A stretch of DNA of 8,083 nucleotides, from the NCBI GenBank assembly GCA_046758865.1, contig JBHIBD010000083.1:1-8083 (forward strand). The letters run 5' to 3'. Shown here in pieces: positions 5,668 to 8,083 of this stretch (position 1 is the first letter of the stretch; each line of letters opens with the position of its first letter). Origin of the DNA: JBHIBD01 sp046758865. Its GTDB lineage: Bacteria; Planctomycetota; Brocadiia; Brocadiales; Bathyanammoxibiaceae. The notes below the pieces were generated by a model. It did no database searches. It was not told the origin of the DNA and was given only the letters and a program-made list of their open reading frames with translations. The position numbers were made by a program, and so were the translations under genes.

Positions 5668-6105
5668 ATGGTAGCCATTTACTCACCTAGCAGGAACCAA
5701 GGACAGTACTCACTGCTCATCACTGACGAGGATGAGTGTTCCAGGGGGACCATAAAGGAGTTCTTCGAACCAGAGGGGTATAATACCTATCTGGCTGGTT
5801 CCGGTAGGGAGGCCATAGAAATTGCCAGAGAAGTGCTCATCCATACGCTCATAATGGATATGAACCTCCCTGACATAAGCGGCCTTGATACGTTCAGGTT
5901 CATAAAGAAGGAGTTTCAAGTCATTCTCCCCTGCATCCTTCTCTCAAGAAATGCATCAAAAGAGATGCTGCTCAGGGCCATTTCGGCAGAGGCTTACACG
6001 GTCATCTCTAAGCCCATTAGTCTGGATGCCCTGCACTTTGCCATGAAGCAAATAATGAGGAAGTACTACTGGGAGAAGGGTGGTCCTAAGGAAATCCGTA
6101 AATGA
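5668..6105 (+). CDS. Single-domain response regulator (CheY/Spo0F-like receiver)
   Basis: The 145-residue protein is a receiver domain with no output domain. Numbering from the ATG at 5668, the acidic pair is Asp20-Glu21 in LLITDEDE, the phosphoacceptor is Asp64 in LIMDMNLPDISG, the switch serine is Ser93 in ILLSRNA, and Lys115 in ISKPIS completes the active site, so phosphorylation should be possible. It may act as a phosphorelay intermediate or by protein contact. No histidine kinase is in view. The start is uncertain: the ATG at 5668 has no clear ribosome binding site, and a TTG at 5620 would add 16 residues but is buried in a stem-loop. It ends 18 bases before groES and is probably co-transcribed with it, an unusual partner for the chaperonin genes. 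Confidence 0.83.
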   Translation: MVAIYSPSRNQGQYSLLITDEDECSRGTIKEFFEPEGYNTYLAGSGREAIEIAREVLIHTLIMDMNLPDISGLDTFRFIKKEFQVILPCILLSRNASKEMLLRAISAEAYTVISKPISLDALHFAMKQIMRKYYWEKGGPKEIRK

Positions 6106-6123
6106 ATAAAGGAGAGGTGCGCT

Positions 6124-6417
6124 ATGAAGATAAAGGTAAAACCCATCGGAGAAAAGGTCCTAATAAAGCGGCTGGAGCCTGAGGGAAAAACCGCTGGTGG
6201 AATCGTACTGCCTGAGACTGCAAAGGAAAAACCCCGAGAGGGAAAGGTGATTGAACTGGGAGACGGTAAACTACTGGAAAGCGGTGAAAGGGCTAAAAGC
6301 CAACTCAAGAAGGGTGACCGAGTGATTTTCTCCTCATACGCAGGCACAGAGGTAACAATCGAGGGTGAGGAATACCTGCTCATGTCTGAAGAAGACATAT
6401 TAGCCGTTGTTGATTGA
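6124..6417 (+). CDS. groES: Co-chaperonin GroES
   Basis: GroES is the heptameric lid of the GroEL folding chamber. The 97-residue length is typical. The N-terminal IKVKPIGEKVLIKRLEPEG, the mobile loop with GGIVLP (25-30) that docks on GroEL, the dome-side segment, GDRVIFSSYAGTEV (64-77) and the C-terminal EEYLLMSEEDILAVV are all present. A strong ribosome binding site AAAGGAG (6108-6114) lies nine bases before the ATG. groEL follows after 56 bases, in the usual order. No CIRCE element precedes the gene; control probably comes from the promoter near 5561. Confidence 0.98.
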   Translation: MKIKVKPIGEKVLIKRLEPEGKTAGGIVLPETAKEKPREGKVIELGDGKLLESGERAKSQLKKGDRVIFSSYAGTEVTIEGEEYLLMSEEDILAVVD

Positions 6418-6473
6418 CACATATTTGTTAACGACACACCACCTTTTGACCCTCAGTGGGAGATGGGCGTGCT

Positions 6474-8083
6474 ATGGTAGCAAAGAAGATTTTCTACAGA
6501 GAAGAGGCCTCTAACATAATCTGTAAAGGGGTAAGTAAGGCGTCCCAGGCCGTTAAGGTTACGTTGGGTCCCAGGGGTAGAGACGTCATTATAGAGAAAA
6601 GCTTCGGCTCCCCAACTATAACTAAGGACGGCGCCACTGTGGCCAAGGAAATAGAATTGGAAGACCCTTACGAAGACATGGGCGCAAAGATGATACAAGA
6701 AGTAACCTCGAGGACAAGTGACGTAGCCGGTGACGGCACCACTACTGCTACTGTCATAGCGGAGGCCATCTTCCTGGAGGGCCTAAAGAACGTAACTGCG
6801 GGTGCGAACCCGATGGTTATCCGTAGAGGTATAGAAAAGGCCGTTGAGAAGGTTGTGCAGGAACTAAATAAGAGGAGTGTCACTGTTGCCGGCAAGAAGG
6901 ATATTACTCAGGTGGCCACAGTGGCAGCTAATAGCGACGAAGAGATAGGTGCCCACATTGCCAACGCCATGGAGCGCGTCGGAAAGGACGGTGTAATTAC
7001 TGTCGAGGAAGGCAAGTCCATCGAAACCACAGTAGACATGGTGGAAGGCATGCAGTTTGACAAGGGCTACCTCTCGCCGTACTTTATCACCAATCCAGAG
7101 ACACAGGAGGCAGTCTTAGAGAAACCATTAATATTGGTCCACGAGAAGAAGTTATCGCAGATAAAGGACCTTATACCACTATTGGAAAAGGTGGCCCAAT
7201 CAGGGAGACCCCTTTTGGTCATCGCTGAGGATGTAGAGGGTGAAGCGCTGGCCACATTTGTCGTCAATAAGCTCCGCGGGACACTGTACGCTGCTGCTGT
7301 GAAGGCGCCCGGTTTCGGAGAGAGGCGCAAGGCCATGCTGGGAGACATTGCCGCATTGGTCGGTGCCAACCCCATCTTCGAGGACCTAGGAATTGAACTC
7401 TCCAAGGTTGAACTCTCTGACCTGGGTAGCGCAAAGAAGGTAACCATAGACAGGGAAAACACGACCATAGTTGAGGGTGCGGGTGGTAAGGAAAATATCG
7501 AAGGCAGAATACAACAGATACGTGCAGAGATGGAGACCACTACCTCTGAGTACGACAAGGAGAAGCTCCAAGAGCGTCTGGCCAGGCTTTCGGGTGGGGT
7601 GGCCGTGATAAATGTTGGTGCCGCTACAGAGGCGGAGATGAAGGAAAAGAAGGCTCGAATGGAAGGCGCCATCAATGCCACCAGGGCCGCCGTGGAGGAA
7701 GGAGTACTGCCAGGAGGTGGCGTCGCACTCCTCAGGGCAGCAGAGACCTTGGATACACTGGAACTGACTGGCGATGAGAGGACGGGGCGAGACATAGTCA
7801 AGAAGGCACTCGAGGCACCTATAAAACAACTGGCAGCGAACGCCGGCTATGATGGTGAGGTGGCGCTGTACAGGGTCAAGGAGGCCCAGGGCAATCAGGG
7901 CTTTGATGTAGCACAGGGCCAGTACGTTGACATGATAAGTAGCGGCGTACTAGACCCCACCAAGGTAGTCAGGGCTGCCCTACAGAATGGGGCCAGCATC
8001 GCAGCACTGCTTCTTACCACAGACGCACTGGTTGGGGAAATACCAGAGGAGAAGCCTGCCGCACCTATGCCCGGTGGAATGCC
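6474..8083 (+). CDS. groEL: Chaperonin GroEL (3' end cut by the window)
   Basis: About 536 codons are present, ending in PMPGGM, so only the last few residues of the Gly-Met tail are missing. GroEL forms a double heptamer ring that encloses unfolded proteins and uses ATP. Residue numbers match E. coli without net gaps: TLGPRG (30-35), the Mg-binding TKDG with Asp52, and GDGTTT with Asp87 are intact. The substrate-binding groove residues in GYLSPYF and the LPGGGVAL nucleotide motif are present too. Oddly, codon 398 (7665-7667, GGC) is Gly, where the catalytic Asp398 of E. coli lies in VEDAL; here the text reads MEGAI. The start ATG at 6474 has GGGAG 11 bases upstream. The sequence style, for example FEDLGIELSKVELSDLG, suggests a planctomycete-like bacterium. 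Confidence 0.97.
   Translation, partial: MVAKKIFYREEASNIICKGVSKASQAVKVTLGPRGRDVIIEKSFGSPTITKDGATVAKEIELEDPYEDMGAKMIQEVTSRTSDVAGDGTTTATVIAEAIFLEGLKNVTAGANPMVIRRGIEKAVEKVVQELNKRSVTVAGKKDITQVATVAANSDEEIGAHIANAMERVGKDGVITVEEGKSIETTVDMVEGMQFDKGYLSPYFITNPETQEAVLEKPLILVHEKKLSQIKDLIPLLEKVAQSGRPLLVIAEDVEGEALATFVVNKLRGTLYAAAVKAPGFGERRKAMLGDIAALVGANPIFEDLGIELSKVELSDLGSAKKVTIDRENTTIVEGAGGKENIEGRIQQIRAEMETTTSEYDKEKLQERLARLSGGVAVINVGAATEAEMKEKKARMEGAINATRAAVEEGVLPGGGVALLRAAETLDTLELTGDERTGRDIVKKALEAPIKQLAANAGYDGEVALYRVKEAQGNQGFDVAQGQYVDMISSGVLDPTKVVRAALQNGASIAALLLTTDALVGEIPEEKPAAPMPGGM

Noticed and set aside
7067..7829. Long open minus-strand frames across groEL
   Set aside because: They are antisense shadows of groEL with serine-rich, low-complexity translations; groEL is certain on the plus strand.

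Overview
The window looks like a piece of chromosome from a Gram-negative bacterium with lipid A. The use of LpxI rather than LpxH, the style of the GroEL sequence and the kinds of dispersed repeat suggest a deep-branching lineage such as Planctomycetota, perhaps of the anammox (Brocadiales-like) type. That placement is an inference from sequence feel, not a tested one.

Layout. Bases 1-51 are the 3' tail of an unidentified plus-strand gene. Bases 52-396 hold no gene; they carry three different families of dispersed palindromic repeats. A minus-strand block follows, read from right to left: lpxD (3613-2564), lpxI (2585-1767, overlapping lpxD by 22 bases), an AbiTii-domain protein of the abortive-infection type (1742-834, starting only 24 bases after lpxI), then a 108-residue unknown protein (723-397). 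A 56-base structured element between the last two resembles an integron attC site in the orientation expected for gene cassettes. The lpxD promoter is a near-consensus sigma-70 site (TTGACA, 17 bases, TATCAT on the minus strand), about 250 bases upstream of the start codon. The transcribed leader carries a cluster of strong inverted repeats.

The divergent plus-strand side begins with a secreted zinc metalloprotease (4060-5475) of the gluzincin type, similar to family M30. It is followed by a promoter with a perfect TATAAT box overlapped upstream by an inverted repeat, a 5' leader with a bulged stem-loop, a stand-alone receiver-domain response regulator (5668-6105), groES (6124-6417) and groEL (6474 to beyond the window end).

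How the genes work together: lpxD and lpxI carry out two non-consecutive steps of lipid A synthesis, while lpxA, fabZ and lpxB are not next to them here. The AbiTii gene and the 108-residue gene look like accessory cargo added behind this housekeeping operon. The response regulator, groES and groEL look like one stress-related transcription unit. The most striking single residue is in GroEL: codon 398, in exact register with E. coli numbering, encodes glycine where the catalytic aspartate Asp398 is expected.
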